Below, one piece after another: positions 16,638 through 25,846 of a stretch of DNA of 43,387 bases. The stretch comes from Actinomadura soli. Its GTDB lineage: Bacteria > Actinomycetota > Actinomycetes > Streptosporangiales > Streptosporangiaceae. The translations under genes and the position numbers were made by a program. Below the pieces are notes generated by a model. The model was not told the origin of the DNA. It ran no database searches and worked only from the letters and a program-made list of their open reading frames with translations. The stretch is taken from contig NZ_VCKW01000045.1 of assembly GCF_005889715.1 (NCBI RefSeq), positions 1 to 43,387 on the forward strand, in the 5' to 3' direction. The stretch's first letter is position 1, and the number at the start of each line of letters is the position of its first letter.

Positions 16638-17795
16638 TCAGGTACCGGCGGGGGCGCCCAGGGGCTCGGCGGCGCGGCCCGAGGTCGGCTCGTCGGCGGG
16701 GTCGGCCACGATCGACTGGTGCTCCGGGTCCCAGCTCACCGTGACCTCCTCGCCCGGCACCGCCGGGAGGGACCGGCCGGCGAGGCGCATGGCCGAGCCG
16801 CTCGTGCCGTCCGGGAACCGCAGCCCCACCTGGTGGTGGTTGCCGACGTAGACGATCTCGGTGACGGTGCCGCGCACCTGGTTGTGCCCGGCCGGCACGG
16901 CGGCCGCGTCGGTGTGCAGTTCGAGCCGCTCGGGACGGATGACGGCGACCCCGTCGCTGCCGTCGAGCCGGGCGTCCAGCCGCGGGGCCCGCGGCGTGAA
17001 GCCGCCGCACCGCAGCACCCCCGCGGAAACGTCGACGGTGCCGCGGAAACACGTCGACTCGCCCAGGAACTGCGCGACGAACAGCGTCTCCGGCCGCTCG
17101 TACAGCTCGGACGGGGTGCCGACCTGCTCCACCCGGCCCTCGTTGAACACCGCGATGCGGTCGGACAGGGTGAGCGCCTCGTGCTGGTCGTGGGTGACGA
17201 AGATGAACGTCATGCCCAGCTCCCGGTGCATCCTGGCGATCTCGCGCTGCAGCTCGTCGCGGAGCTTGCGGTCCAGGGCGCCGAGCGGCTCGTCCATCAG
17301 CAGGGCGCGCGGGTGGTACACGACGGCGCGGGCGAGCGCGACGCGCTGCTGCTGCCCGCCGGACAGCTGGCTCGGCAGCCGGTCCGCGTACTCCTCCAGG
17401 TGGACGAGCTTCAGCGCCTCGCCCACCTTGGCGGCGATCTGCGCCTTCGACATCCTCCGCTGCTGGAGCGGGAACGCGATGTTCTTCGTGACGGTCATGT
17501 GCGGGAACAGCGCGTACTGCTGGAACACCACGCCGAGGTTCCGCTTGTGGGGCTTCTGCCGGGACACGTCCCGCCCGTCGATCTCGATCTTCCCGCCGGA
17601 CACCGAGACGAACCCGGCGAGCATCGACAGCATCGTCGTCTTGCCCGACCCCGACGGGCCCAGCAGGGTGATGAACTCGCCGTCCGCGATGTCGAGGGAG
17701 ACGTCGTCCACGGCCGGCCGGGACGTGCCCGAGTAGACCTTCGAGACGCCCGCGATCCGGATCCCGGGGCTGCTGCTGTTGTCGGATTGGCTCAT
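16638..17795 (-). CDS. ABC transporter ATP-binding protein, spermidine/putrescine (PotA) type
   Basis: A 385-residue ATPase that powers import through the two permeases encoded just upstream. It has Walker A GPSGSGKTT, Q-loop VVFQQYALFPH, signature LSGGQQQR, Walker B ALLMDEP with D-loop GALD, and the H-loop FVTHDQ. The last 110 residues form a TOBE-type regulatory domain. The start at 17795 overlaps the permease stop as ATGA, so translation is coupled; longer upstream frames would run into the permease gene. Substrate class (polyamine or other small cation) comes from family likeness and operon context only. Confidence 0.93.
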   Translation of the reverse strand: MSQSDNSSSPGIRIAGVSKVYSGTSRPAVDDVSLDIADGEFITLLGPSGSGKTTMLSMLAGFVSVSGGKIEIDGRDVSRQKPHKRNLGVVFQQYALFPHMTVTKNIAFPLQQRRMSKAQIAAKVGEALKLVHLEEYADRLPSQLSGGQQQRVALARAVVYHPRALLMDEPLGALDRKLRDELQREIARMHRELGMTFIFVTHDQHEALTLSDRIAVFNEGRVEQVGTPSELYERPETLFVAQFLGESTCFRGTVDVSAGVLRCGGFTPRAPRLDARLDGSDGVAVIRPERLELHTDAAAVPAGHNQVRGTVTEIVYVGNHHQVGLRFPDGTSGSAMRLAGRSLPAVPGEEVTVSWDPEHQSIVADPADEPTSGRAAEPLGAPAGT

Positions 17796-18616
17796 GATGT
17801 GCTCCGCTTGCGGCGAACGAACTGCGGCATCAGCAGGACGATGCTGGTCGCCACCACCATCAGGCTGGACGCCGCGGCGATGGTGGGGTCGATCTCCAGC
17901 GTGATCGAGTTGTACATCTGGACGGGCAGCGTCTGGATGTCGGGCGTCTGCAGGAACAGCGCGATGACGACCTCGTCCAGCGACATGACGAACGCGAACA
18001 CGAACCCCGACAGCACGCCCGGTGCGACGAGCGGCACGGTGATCCGGAAGAACGTCGTCCAGGCGGTGGCGCCGAGCGTCGCGGCGGCGGTGTCGAGCGT
18101 CCGGTCGTAGCCGGCCAGGCTGGTCGACATGACCGTCACCACGAACGGCAGCGCCATCACGGTGTGCGCGACGACGTACCCGAGGGCGGTGCCGTTGAGC
18201 TGCCACTTCAGGAACACGCCGTAGATCGCGACCGCGACCACGATGCTCGGCACGATCAGCGGCGCCAGCATCAGCGAGCGGATCGCGCCGCGCCCGCGGA
18301 AGCCCGCCCGGTTCAGGCCGAACGCCACCGCGACGCCGAGGACGGTCGCCGTCACCGCGACGAGCAGCCCGATCTGCACCGACGTCAGCAGCGAGCGCAT
18401 CCACCGCTCGGAGGTGAAGAACGACTCGTACCAGCGCAGCGACCAGCCCTCCGGCGGGAACTGGAACGTGGTCCCGGAGGAGAAGCTCATCGGGATGACC
18501 ACCGCGGTCGGCGCGATCAGCAGCAGCCCGATCAGGCCGACGACGATCTTCAGGCCCCAGCCGAGACCGCCGTCCCGCCCGGCCCGCACGCCGGGCTTCA
18601 GTGCGCTCTCACTCAT
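17792..18616 (-). CDS. ABC transporter permease, PotC type
   Basis: A 274-residue inner-membrane permease with six predicted membrane helices. The first is at about 22-45 (LKIVVGLIGLLLIAPTAVVIP). The cytoplasmic EAA loop that contacts the ATPase reads DTAAATLGATAWTTFFRITVPL (near residues 175-197), the family pattern. It overlaps the upstream permease gene by 8 bp and the downstream ATPase gene by 4 bp, so the three are translated as one unit. It should form the channel as a heterodimer with the PotB-type partner. Confidence 0.92.
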   Translation of the reverse strand: MSESALKPGVRAGRDGGLGWGLKIVVGLIGLLLIAPTAVVIPMSFSSGTTFQFPPEGWSLRWYESFFTSERWMRSLLTSVQIGLLVAVTATVLGVAVAFGLNRAGFRGRGAIRSLMLAPLIVPSIVVAVAIYGVFLKWQLNGTALGYVVAHTVMALPFVVTVMSTSLAGYDRTLDTAAATLGATAWTTFFRITVPLVAPGVLSGFVFAFVMSLDEVVIALFLQTPDIQTLPVQMYNSITLEIDPTIAAASSLMVVATSIVLLMPQFVRRKRSTS

Positions 18617-19511
18617 TGGTCACCGCCTTCTCGGTCGTGGACGAGAGGTTGGCGAACCTCGACACCACGAACAGCGCCAGCAGCGTGATCGCCAGCAGCA
18701 CCGTGCCCAGCGCGCCCGCGCCGCCGAAGTCGAGCAGGTCGGTCACCCGCGTCGCGATCAGCTGCGGGACGAGCGACTGCTGCGGCGAGCCCAGCAGCGC
18801 CGGGGTGACGTAGAACCCGAGCGTCAGGATGAACACGAGCGTGAACCCCGACAGCACGGCCGGCAGCGACAGCGGCAGGTACACCCGGGCGAACGCCCGC
18901 CAGCGCGGCGCGCCGAGGCTGGTCGCCGCGTCCAGCAGCCGCTTGTCGATGCCCTCCATCCCGCTGTACAGCGGGAGCACCGCGAACGGCAGCATGACCT
19001 GCACCATCGCCACCGCCACCCCGGCGACCGAGCCGAGCAGGACGACGCCGCCGATGCCGATCGCGGAGAACGCGTCGTCGATCAGGCCGCCGCGCTGCTC
19101 CAGCATGTACCAGGCGAAGTTGCGGGCCATCATCGACGTCCAGAACGGCAGCAGGACCACCACCGTCATCAGGTTCCGGGTGCGCGGGGTGACCCTGGTC
19201 ATCGCGTACGCGTACGGGTAGGCGATGACGAGGGTGCAGGCGCCCACGATCAGCGCGGTGACGAGCGTCCGGGTCAGCACGGTGACGGAGACGCCGTCGT
19301 CCAGCAGCTTGGTGTAGTTGCCCAGCCCGGCGGACGGGTCGGTGAAGCTGCGCCAGATGATGTTGCCGAGCGGGTAGCAGAAGAACACCAGCAGCAGCGC
19401 GGTGGCGGGCAGGATGAACCAGCCCGCCGCCCGCCGCCGGGGCCGGCCGGCGAGGCCGGCCCCGTTGGTGACCGCCGCCGGCGGCGGCGCCGAGGTGGTC
19501 GGGGCGCTCAT
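18609..19511 (-). CDS. ABC transporter permease, PotB type
   Basis: A 300-residue permease with an extended cytoplasmic N-terminus (about 30 residues, Ala/Pro/Arg-rich) and six predicted helices from GWFILPATALLLVFFCYPLG onward. The EAA loop is LLDAATSLGAPRWRAFARVYLPL, typical of this family. The start lies 7 bp after the stop of the binding-protein gene. It pairs with the PotC-type permease downstream. Confidence 0.92.
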   Translation of the reverse strand: MSAPTTSAPPPAAVTNGAGLAGRPRRRAAGWFILPATALLLVFFCYPLGNIIWRSFTDPSAGLGNYTKLLDDGVSVTVLTRTLVTALIVGACTLVIAYPYAYAMTRVTPRTRNLMTVVVLLPFWTSMMARNFAWYMLEQRGGLIDDAFSAIGIGGVVLLGSVAGVAVAMVQVMLPFAVLPLYSGMEGIDKRLLDAATSLGAPRWRAFARVYLPLSLPAVLSGFTLVFILTLGFYVTPALLGSPQQSLVPQLIATRVTDLLDFGGAGALGTVLLAITLLALFVVSRFANLSSTTEKAVTNE

Positions 19512-19518
19512 CGGCGGA

Positions 19519-20583
19519 TCACCCGGAGAGCCACGCGGTGTAGCGTTCGGTGACCCGGTCGAAGTTCTGGCCCCACCAGACGGAGTCGGACCGCACGATG
19601 CTGTTCTTGCGCTCCGGCGCGTACGCGTTGAGCTGCTGCTGGTACTGGTCGAACTTCGGCTGGATGCTCTCCTTGATCGGCAGCACCGACGCCAGCTGCG
19701 CCATCTTGGCGGACTGCTCGTCCCCGGACGCGGACGCGATGAACTTCATCGCGTTCTCCTTGTTCTTGGAGCCCTTGGGGATCACCAGGTCGTCCCAGTT
19801 CACGATCGTCTTGTCCCAGACGGGCTTGAACGGGGCACCGGCCTTCAGCGCCTGGTAGGCGCGGGCGTTGAGCATCAGACCCATGTCGATCTGCTTGTCG
19901 ACCATCATCTGCTGCATCTGCCCGTAGGTCTTCGCGAACGTGGTGACCGACTTGATCTGGTCGAGCTTCTTGAAGGCCCGGTCCAGGTCCAGCGGGTAGA
20001 GCTTGTCCTGCGGGACGCCGTCGCCCAGCAGCGCGGCCTCGAGGAGGCCGACCGAGATCTCCGGCGGGACGACCCGCTTGCCGGGGTACTTCTTCACGTC
20101 GAAGAAGTCGGCGATGCTGGTCGGCGGGTTGGAGCCGAACTTCTCCGTGCTGTACATGAAGATCGTGCTGTAGAAGAACGCGGGCACGCCGCAGTCGTTG
20201 ACCGTCCCCGGCGGGAACTTGCTCTTGTCGATGATCGAGAAGTCGAGCTTCTCCAGGTACTTGCCGCAGTACTGCGCGGTCGCGGCGGCGCTGGTGTCGA
20301 CGACGTCCCAGGTCACCTTCTTGGCCTCGACCATCGTCTTCATCTTGGCCTCGTCGACCGGGCCGTCGTTGCGGAACTTCACCCCGGTCTCGGCGGTGAA
20401 CGGCTTCTGCCACGCCTCCGCCTGGTAGTCCTGGAACGGCGCGCCCGTCGAGACGAACGTCAGCGTGTTGCCTTTGTCATCGCTCGCGTTGCCGATGCTG
20501 CAGGCCGTGGCCGCCAGGGTCACGGCCAGGCCGGCGGCCGCGAATCTGGCCGTCCTGCCGGTCTTGCTTATGTTGAGCCGCAC
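19519..20583 (-). CDS. ABC transporter substrate-binding lipoprotein, PotD-like
   Basis: A 354-residue extracellular binding protein. The N-terminal signal ends in a lipobox (AATAC, Cys28), so it is membrane-anchored. The mature part begins NTLTFVSTGAPFQDYQ and has the periplasmic-binding-protein type II pattern of spermidine/putrescine or 2-aminoethylphosphonate receptors, including WDVVDTSAAATAQYC and ENAMKFIASASG. The GTG start follows GGAGGAAATC. It lies 45 bp after the aminotransferase gene and 7 bp before the permeases. The ligand is likely a small amine. I could not align the acidic residues that bind polyamine ammonium groups with certainty. Confidence 0.88.
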   Translation of the reverse strand: MRLNISKTGRTARFAAAGLAVTLAATACSIGNASDDKGNTLTFVSTGAPFQDYQAEAWQKPFTAETGVKFRNDGPVDEAKMKTMVEAKKVTWDVVDTSAAATAQYCGKYLEKLDFSIIDKSKFPPGTVNDCGVPAFFYSTIFMYSTEKFGSNPPTSIADFFDVKKYPGKRVVPPEISVGLLEAALLGDGVPQDKLYPLDLDRAFKKLDQIKSVTTFAKTYGQMQQMMVDKQIDMGLMLNARAYQALKAGAPFKPVWDKTIVNWDDLVIPKGSKNKENAMKFIASASGDEQSAKMAQLASVLPIKESIQPKFDQYQQQLNAYAPERKNSIVRSDSVWWGQNFDRVTERYTAWLSG

Positions 20584-20628
20584 GATTTCCTCCGCAGGTC
20601 GTGTACGGGCCTCGCGTGTCCTGCCCCG

Positions 20629-21948
20629 TCAGGCCGCCGCGACGTGCTTGGTCAGGACACGGGCGAGCGTGTCCAGCTGTTGTTCGTCGATCACCAGTGG
20701 CGGTGAGAGGACGATGGTGTCGCCGGACGCCCGGACGATCACGCCGTCGGCGCGCGCGGCGGCCTGTACCCCGGCCGCGTTCGCGGCCGGGTCCAGTTCG
20801 ACGCCGAGCATCATCCCGACGCCGCGCACCTCCAGGACGTGGTCCAGCCGTTCGAGCGGCTTCAGCGCGTCGAGCAGCCTGCGGCCGAGCCGGTCGGCCC
20901 GTCCCAGCAGCCCTTCGCGCTCCAGGATCCCTATGTTGGCCAGGGCCACCGCGGCGCCGACCGGGTGGCCGTTGTAGGTGAACCCGTGCAGGAACGAGGC
21001 GCCGTCGGCCAGGTCCAGCACGCGTTCGCCCGCGAGGACCGCGCCCATGGGGATATACCCGCTGGACAGGCCCTTAGCGGTGACGATGATGTCCGGTTCG
21101 ATGCCGTAGCGCTCGCAGCCGAACCAGTGCCCGATCCGGCCGAACGCCGTGACGACCTCGTCCAGGATCAGCAGGATGTCGTGGCGGCGCAGCACCTCCT
21201 GCACCCGCGGCCAGTAGTCGGCCGGGGGCGGCACCATGCCGCCGACGCCGAGCACCGGCTCGCCGACGAACGCGGCGATCCTGTCGGCGCCGACGCGCTC
21301 GATCCGCTCCTCCAGCTCGGCGACCAGCGCGTCGGTGACGTCCGCGCCGCGCATGGCGTGCGGCTTGGCGAGGAACTCGATCCCCGGCATCAGCGGGCCG
21401 TAGCCCGCGCGCAGCCGGTCGATGCCGGTGGCGGCGAGCGAGCCGCCGCCCATCCCGTGGTAACCGCCGGTGCGCGCGAGGATCACGAAGCGCTCGGGCC
21501 GCCCGGCGTGGTGGTGGGCGAGCCGCGCCAGCTTGATCGCGGTCTCGTTGCCCTCCGACCCGCCGTTGGTGAAGAAGACCCTGCGCATGTTCGGGGGCGC
21601 CAGCTCCAGCAGGCGTTCGGCCAGCCGGATGGACGGCTCGTTGGAGTAGTCCCCGAAGGACGAGTAGAACTCCAGCTTCGCCATCTGCTCGGCGGCCGCC
21701 TCCGCGAGCTCCGGGCGGCCGTGGCCGACCGGGCACTGCCACAGGCCGCAGGTGCCGTCGATGTAGGGCTTGCCCTGGACGTCCCAGACCACGGCGCCCT
21801 CACCGCGGTCGAGGACCAGCGGCTCGGCCGGTGCCCCGATGACGCTGTGCGGGTGGATGATCGTCCTGGCGTCCAGGTCGGCGAGCCGCCGGGCGCGGTC
21901 GTCCTCCCGCCCGGTCATCGTCGTGGTCGCCTGCTGTTCGATCGCCAT
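20629..21948 (-). CDS. Class III aminotransferase (omega-amine type)
   Basis: A 439-residue PLP enzyme of the omega-amino acid or diamine:pyruvate transaminase family, which moves terminal amino groups to a keto acid. Lys292 (VTAKGLSSG) forms the Schiff base. [12 protein letters not shown] holds the Asp that contacts the pyridine nitrogen. GGSEGNETA binds the cofactor phosphate. The ATG at 21948 follows GAGGG and begins 11 bp after the aldehyde dehydrogenase stop. A transaminase followed by a semialdehyde dehydrogenase is the classic route for polyamine, GABA or beta-alanine breakdown. The actual substrate is unknown. Confidence 0.9.
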   Translation of the reverse strand: MAIEQQATTTMTGREDDRARRLADLDARTIIHPHSVIGAPAEPLVLDRGEGAVVWDVQGKPYIDGTCGLWQCPVGHGRPELAEAAAEQMAKLEFYSSFGDYSNEPSIRLAERLLELAPPNMRRVFFTNGGSEGNETAIKLARLAHHHAGRPERFVILARTGGYHGMGGGSLAATGIDRLRAGYGPLMPGIEFLAKPHAMRGADVTDALVAELEERIERVGADRIAAFVGEPVLGVGGMVPPPADYWPRVQEVLRRHDILLILDEVVTAFGRIGHWFGCERYGIEPDIIVTAKGLSSGYIPMGAVLAGERVLDLADGASFLHGFTYNGHPVGAAVALANIGILEREGLLGRADRLGRRLLDALKPLERLDHVLEVRGVGMMLGVELDPAANAAGVQAAARADGVIVRASGDTIVLSPPLVIDEQQLDTLARVLTKHVAAA

Positions 21949-21959
21949 TGGTGTCGCCC

Positions 21960-23408
21960 TCAGAGTTTGATCGCCACGGACTTGGACTCCAGGTAGGCAT
22001 CGATGCCCTCGCTGCCGCCCTCGCGCTCCAGACCGCTGTTCTTCATGCCGCCGAACGGCAGCTCGGGCCGGACGGGGAACGCCTCGTTCACCGCCACCAC
22101 CCCGAAGCTCAGCCGGTCGACGGCCCGCCACACTCGGGCCAGCCCGGAACCGAACACGTAGGCGGCGAGGCCGTAGTCGGTGGCGTTGGCCCGCTCGATC
22201 GCCTCGTCGTCATCGTCGAAGGCGTAGAGGGGCAGGACGGGGCCGAACGTCTCCTCCGTGCTGATCAGCATGGTGTCGTCCGCGCCCGTCAGGACGGTCG
22301 GCTCGTAGAAGGCGCCGGTGAGCGCGGGGTCGCCCGGTACCCAGCGGCGCCCGCCGGCGGCCACCTCGGCGCCCCGCTTCACCGCGTCCACGACGTGCCG
22401 CTCGACCTTGTCCAGGCCGGCGAAGTCGATCAGCGGGCCGGTGGTGGTGCCCTCGGCGGCGCCGTGCCCGAGCCGCAGCGCCGCCACCTTCTCCAGGAGG
22501 AGGGCCAGGAACTCGTCGTGCACCGACCGGTGCACGAACAGCCGGTTGATCGCGATGCAGCTCTGCCCGGCGTTGGCGAACTTGGCGGCAGCGGCGGACG
22601 CCGCGGCGGCGGGCAGGTCGGCGTCGTCGAAGACGATGGCGGGGGAGTGGCCGCCCATCTCCAGGGACGTCCGGCGCAGGTGGTCGCGGGTGGAGGCGAG
22701 CAGGCTCAGCCCGACCTCGGTGGAGCCGGTGAAGCTGACCTTGCGCAGCCGGCGGTCGGCCAGCAGCGCGCCCGCCACCTCCGCCGGGCGGGTCGTGGTG
22801 AGCGACTGGAGGACCCCGGCGGGCAGCGCCCCGGCCTCGGCGATCAGCCGGACCAGCTCGGTGCCGACCAGCGGGGTCTGCTCCGCGGGCTTGACGATCA
22901 CGGGGCAGCCGGCGGCGAGCGCGAGGCCGACCTTGCGGACGAGCATGCTCGCGGGGAAGTTCCAGGGCGTGATCGCCAGGGCCGGGCCGACCGGGGACCG
23001 CAGCACCATCCCGGGGCCGCCGGCGGCGTCCGGCGCCACCCGGCCGTTGGTCCGGCGCGCCTCCTCGGCGGCCCATTCGAGCATCCGGGCCGAGCCCAGG
23101 ACCTCGCCCCGGGCCTCCCCGAGCGGCTTGCCGTTCTCGCTGGTCATCAGGGCCGCGAGGGCGTCGGCCTGGGTGCGGATCCGGCCCGCTCCGGCGCGCA
23201 GCGCGGCCGACCGCTCCTCGGCGGTCGTCCGGCGCCACGTCTCGGCGGCCGCGTCGGCGGCGGCGAGGGCGGCGAGCGCCTCCTGCGGCCCGGCGTCGGC
23301 GGCCTGGGCGACGACGGTGAGCGTCGCGGGATCCGTCACGTCGAAGGTCGCGGCTCCCGATTGCCACACCCCGTTGATGAGCAGTGTGGCTGACGGGTCT
23401 GCGGACAT
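21960..23408 (-). CDS. NAD(P)-dependent aldehyde dehydrogenase, succinate-semialdehyde type
   Basis: A 482-residue aldehyde dehydrogenase, first gene of the leftward operon. Cys284 ([10 protein letters not shown]) is the nucleophile and the Glu in LEMGGHSP the general base; TPWNFP and FTGSTEVG are the cofactor-fold motifs. Overall it is closest in pattern to succinate-semialdehyde dehydrogenases (GabD-like). GGGAGG precedes the ATG. The upstream 134 bp, shared with the divergent marR, contain the GGTGTTG/CAACACC palindrome, and a TTGACA -35-like hexamer on this strand lies inside it. The enzyme probably oxidises the aldehyde made by the aminotransferase or the phospho-lyase fusion. Confidence 0.92.
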   Translation of the reverse strand: MSADPSATLLINGVWQSGAATFDVTDPATLTVVAQAADAGPQEALAALAAADAAAETWRRTTAEERSAALRAGAGRIRTQADALAALMTSENGKPLGEARGEVLGSARMLEWAAEEARRTNGRVAPDAAGGPGMVLRSPVGPALAITPWNFPASMLVRKVGLALAAGCPVIVKPAEQTPLVGTELVRLIAEAGALPAGVLQSLTTTRPAEVAGALLADRRLRKVSFTGSTEVGLSLLASTRDHLRRTSLEMGGHSPAIVFDDADLPAAAASAAAAKFANAGQSCIAINRLFVHRSVHDEFLALLLEKVAALRLGHGAAEGTTTGPLIDFAGLDKVERHVVDAVKRGAEVAAGGRRWVPGDPALTGAFYEPTVLTGADDTMLISTEETFGPVLPLYAFDDDDEAIERANATDYGLAAYVFGSGLARVWRAVDRLSFGVVAVNEAFPVRPELPFGGMKNSGLEREGGSEGIDAYLESKSVAIKL

Positions 23409-23474
23409 GTTGCGGACCTCCCTGTGCCTTCGGTTACGCCGACCGTAATCGATTTCGCGTCAGTCTCGTCCTTG

Positions 23475-23495
23475 GGTGTTGTATTTGTCAACACC
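23475..23495. promoter_or_regulatory. Putative MarR operator between ALDH and marR
   Basis: GGTGTTG (23475-23481), seven spacer bases, then CAACACC (23489-23495): a perfect 7-bp inverted repeat. On the minus strand a TTGACA hexamer (-35-like) lies inside it, so binding would block the leftward amine operon. A close copy lies at 24072-24092. Confidence 0.7.
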
Positions 23496-23542
23496 TGACC
23501 AGAGGGAACGTGCCCGGTTCCGCGCGGTCTTACAGTGGGGGC

Positions 23543-24034
23543 ATGAACGCCCTACCGTCCCGCTCAGCGGACCCCGCCGCCGAGGACTCCGAACTCATCC
23601 CCATCAGGGAGTTGCTGTCGTACCGGCTGCACCGGGTGGCGAACGCGCTCTCCCGCAGCGCCGCACTCCGCTACCGGCGGGAATTCGACGTCAGCCTGCA
23701 GGAGTGGCGGACCATCGCGCTCCTCGGGGCGGACGAGCCGCTGACCGTCAACCGGCTGGCCCGGCTGGCCGGACTGGACAAGGCCCAGATGAGCCGGGTC
23801 GCGACCAAGCTCGCGGCGGCCGGCCTGGTCGAGCGGGAGCCGGGGCCGGGCCGCACGACCCAGCTCACCCTGACCCGCAGCGGACAGTCCCTCTACCAGG
23901 GGCTCATCGCCGCCGCCAACGAGCGCAACAACGCCTTCCTCGTCTGCCTGACCCCTCTTGAGCAGGAAGTTCTCGACTCGGCGCTGCGCAAGCTCGCCAC
24001 GCTGGCCAAGGCCCTGGAGCGCTCGGAGCGCTGA
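23543..24034 (+). CDS. MarR-family transcriptional regulator
   Basis: A 163-residue winged-helix regulator. The recognition part reads LTVNRLARLAGLDKAQMSRVATKLAAAGLVEREPG (residues about 70-105), followed by the wing with a basic GRTTQLTLT. N- and C-terminal helices for dimerisation flank it. The ATG at 23543 comes after a GGGGG run; longer frames start inside the divergent promoter. It is divergent from the amine operon and 128 bp before the acyl-CoA operon. Each of these promoters holds a GGTGTTG-type operator. MarR proteins often respond to acyl-CoA or aromatic ligands, so a pathway intermediate is a plausible inducer. Confidence 0.9.
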   Translation: MNALPSRSADPAAEDSELIPIRELLSYRLHRVANALSRSAALRYRREFDVSLQEWRTIALLGADEPLTVNRLARLAGLDKAQMSRVATKLAAAGLVEREPGPGRTTQLTLTRSGQSLYQGLIAAANERNNAFLVCLTPLEQEVLDSALRKLATLAKALERSER

Positions 24035-24071
24035 TCCGGTCCCCGCCGCCGTGGGGCCGCGGTCGAGTCCG

Positions 24072-24102
24072 GGTGTTGATGTTGTCAACAGTAGGTTATA
24101 TT
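24072..24102 (+). promoter_or_regulatory. Promoter and putative MarR operator of the acyl-CoA operon
   Basis: GGTGTTG (24072-24078), seven spacer bases, then CAACA (24086-24090): the same layout as the site at 23475, sharing the nine-base core TTGTCAACA. It overlaps a candidate promoter, TTGATG (24076-24081) and TATATT (24097-24102), 15 bp apart. Start codon of the first gene is 61 bp downstream. Confidence 0.65.
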
Positions 24103-24162
24103 CCTGCTGTGACGACCTGTTCGCCCTGACGACATCGACGCTCCCCTAGGAGGCGGACGCGC

Positions 24163-25107
24163 ATGGCCGACCGCGCCACGATCTGCGAGTGCTTCGCCCG
24201 CGACGGGCTCCAGCACGAGACGGCCCACGTCCCGACGGATGTGAAGCTCGACCTGATCGGCTCCTTCGCCGACGCGGGTTTCGCGCGGATCGAAGCGACC
24301 AGCTACAGCCACCCCGAGCGCGTTCCGGCCTTCCGCGACGCGAGCGAGGTGCTCGCGGGGCTGCCCCGTCCCGCCGGCGTGGCGTACAAGGCTACCTGTC
24401 CGAATCCCCGGGCGGTGGAACGCGCCATCGCCGATCTCGACGCCGGGCACGGCGCCACCGAGCTGAGCCTGCTCGTGTCGGCCACCGAGTCGCACACGGA
24501 ACGCAACATGCGCACCACGCGGGAACGCCAGTGGGAGCGGGTGACCGAAATGGTGCGGCTCGCCGCCGGGCGGTTCCGGCTCGTCGGCGTGATCTCCGTG
24601 GCGTTCGGCTGCCCCTTCGAGGGCGCGGTCGACCCCGGCGTGGTCGCGGCCGACGCGGCCCGGTTCGCCGATCTCGGCGTCGACATGATCACCCTCGGCG
24701 ACACCACCGGCCTGGCGACGCCGTCCGCCGTCAGGGACATGTTCCGCCGGATCCCGGCGGGCGGGTCCGCGCCGCGGGTCGTCGCCCATTTCCACAACAC
24801 CCGCGGCAGCGGGCTCGCGAACTGCGTCGCGGCGCTGGAGGCCGGCTGCCGCGACTTCGACAGCTCGCTCGGCGGCGTCGGCGGGCATCCCGCCCAGATC
24901 GAGTACGGCGGCGGCATGACCGGCAACGTCTGCACCGAGGACCTGGTGAACCTGCTGGAGTCCGAGGGCGTCGCGACCGGGCTCGACCTCGGCAAGGTCA
25001 TGGCGGCGTCGGAGCGGTGCGAGCGGGCGCTCGGACGCCCCCTGCACAGCATGGTGGCCCGGGCCGGGTTCGGCCTGATCGGCGGAGAGGTGATACGGAA
25101 TGCCTGA
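24163..25107 (+). CDS. Hydroxymethylglutaryl-CoA lyase-like TIM-barrel protein with altered active-site Cys
   Basis: A 314-residue member of the HMG-CoA lyase/isopropylmalate synthase superfamily. The substrate motif RDGLQ is at residues 13-17, and the metal ligands of HFHNTRG lie near residue 208. In true HMG-CoA lyases the glycine-rich loop contains GGCP with the catalytic cysteine; here it reads GGHP with His242. A cysteine appears 15 residues later (GNVCTEDL, Cys257), where the family normally has Ala. Catalysis is therefore likely altered, perhaps a related 3-hydroxy-acyl-CoA lyase or aldolase. AGGAGG precedes the ATG. First gene of a six-gene operon, with an 8-bp overlap to the next. 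Confidence 0.82.
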   Translation: MADRATICECFARDGLQHETAHVPTDVKLDLIGSFADAGFARIEATSYSHPERVPAFRDASEVLAGLPRPAGVAYKATCPNPRAVERAIADLDAGHGATELSLLVSATESHTERNMRTTRERQWERVTEMVRLAAGRFRLVGVISVAFGCPFEGAVDPGVVAADAARFADLGVDMITLGDTTGLATPSAVRDMFRRIPAGGSAPRVVAHFHNTRGSGLANCVAALEAGCRDFDSSLGGVGGHPAQIEYGGGMTGNVCTEDLVNLLESEGVATGLDLGKVMAASERCERALGRPLHSMVARAGFGLIGGEVIRNA

Positions 25108-25846
25108 GTCCGAGTCCGAGGTGCTGATCGTCGAGGATCACGGCGCGGTCCGGGTGCTGCGGCTGAACCGTCCGGCCAAGCTCAACGCGCTCAACACGGA
25201 GCTGACCCGGGCCCTGTACGACGCGCTGCGCGCCGCCGACGCCGACGACGCGGTCCGCGCCGTCGTCCTCACCGGCGCGGGACGGGGCTTCTGCTCCGGC
25301 GCCGACCTGGGGGAGTTCGCCGATCTGACGCCCGCCGACCAGCACGCCGTCATCCGCCGCGCCGAGCTGACCACCCGCGCCCAGATGATGCTGCAGCAGC
25401 TCACCAAGCCGATCGTCTCGGTGGTGCGCGGCCCGGCCATGGGCGGCGGGGCGGGGCTCGCGATCGGCTGCGACATGATGGTCGCGGCCACGGACGCGAA
25501 GTTCGGCTACCCGGAGGTGCGGCACTCGATCGTCCCCGCGATCGTGATGACCGGGCTGCAGCGCAACCTCGGCCGCAAGCTCGCCTTCGAGCTGATCAGC
25601 ACCGGACGCGTCCTGGACGCTCGGGAGCTGGCCGAGCTCGGCCTTGCCAACCGGGTCGCCGCCCCCGCGGACGCCGAGAAGGCCGGCCTGGAGATCGCGG
25701 CCGGCTGGGCCGAGGTGAGCCCTCTCGCCATGGCCGCCGCGAAGGACCTGTTCTACCGCGTCGCCGACCTCCCGTTCGCGGAGGCCATGCGAACCGGCGG
25801 CGACGTCAACACGATCATGCGCGGGTTCCGGGGGGCGGGCTCATGA
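25100..25846 (+). CDS. Enoyl-CoA hydratase/isomerase family protein (one-Glu type)
   Basis: A 248-residue crotonase-fold protein. GAGRGFCSGADL and AMGGGAGLA form the oxyanion hole. Of the two catalytic glutamates of enoyl-CoA hydratase only the second is present (Glu139, YPEV); the first position is Gly119. One-Glu members are often isomerases or decarboxylases rather than hydratases. The gene overlaps its upstream neighbour by 8 bp and the CoA-transferase gene by 4 bp. It and the two-Glu paralogue two genes on probably catalyse different steps. Confidence 0.88.
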   Translation: MPESESEVLIVEDHGAVRVLRLNRPAKLNALNTELTRALYDALRAADADDAVRAVVLTGAGRGFCSGADLGEFADLTPADQHAVIRRAELTTRAQMMLQQLTKPIVSVVRGPAMGGGAGLAIGCDMMVAATDAKFGYPEVRHSIVPAIVMTGLQRNLGRKLAFELISTGRVLDARELAELGLANRVAAPADAEKAGLEIAAGWAEVSPLAMAAAKDLFYRVADLPFAEAMRTGGDVNTIMRGFRGAGS

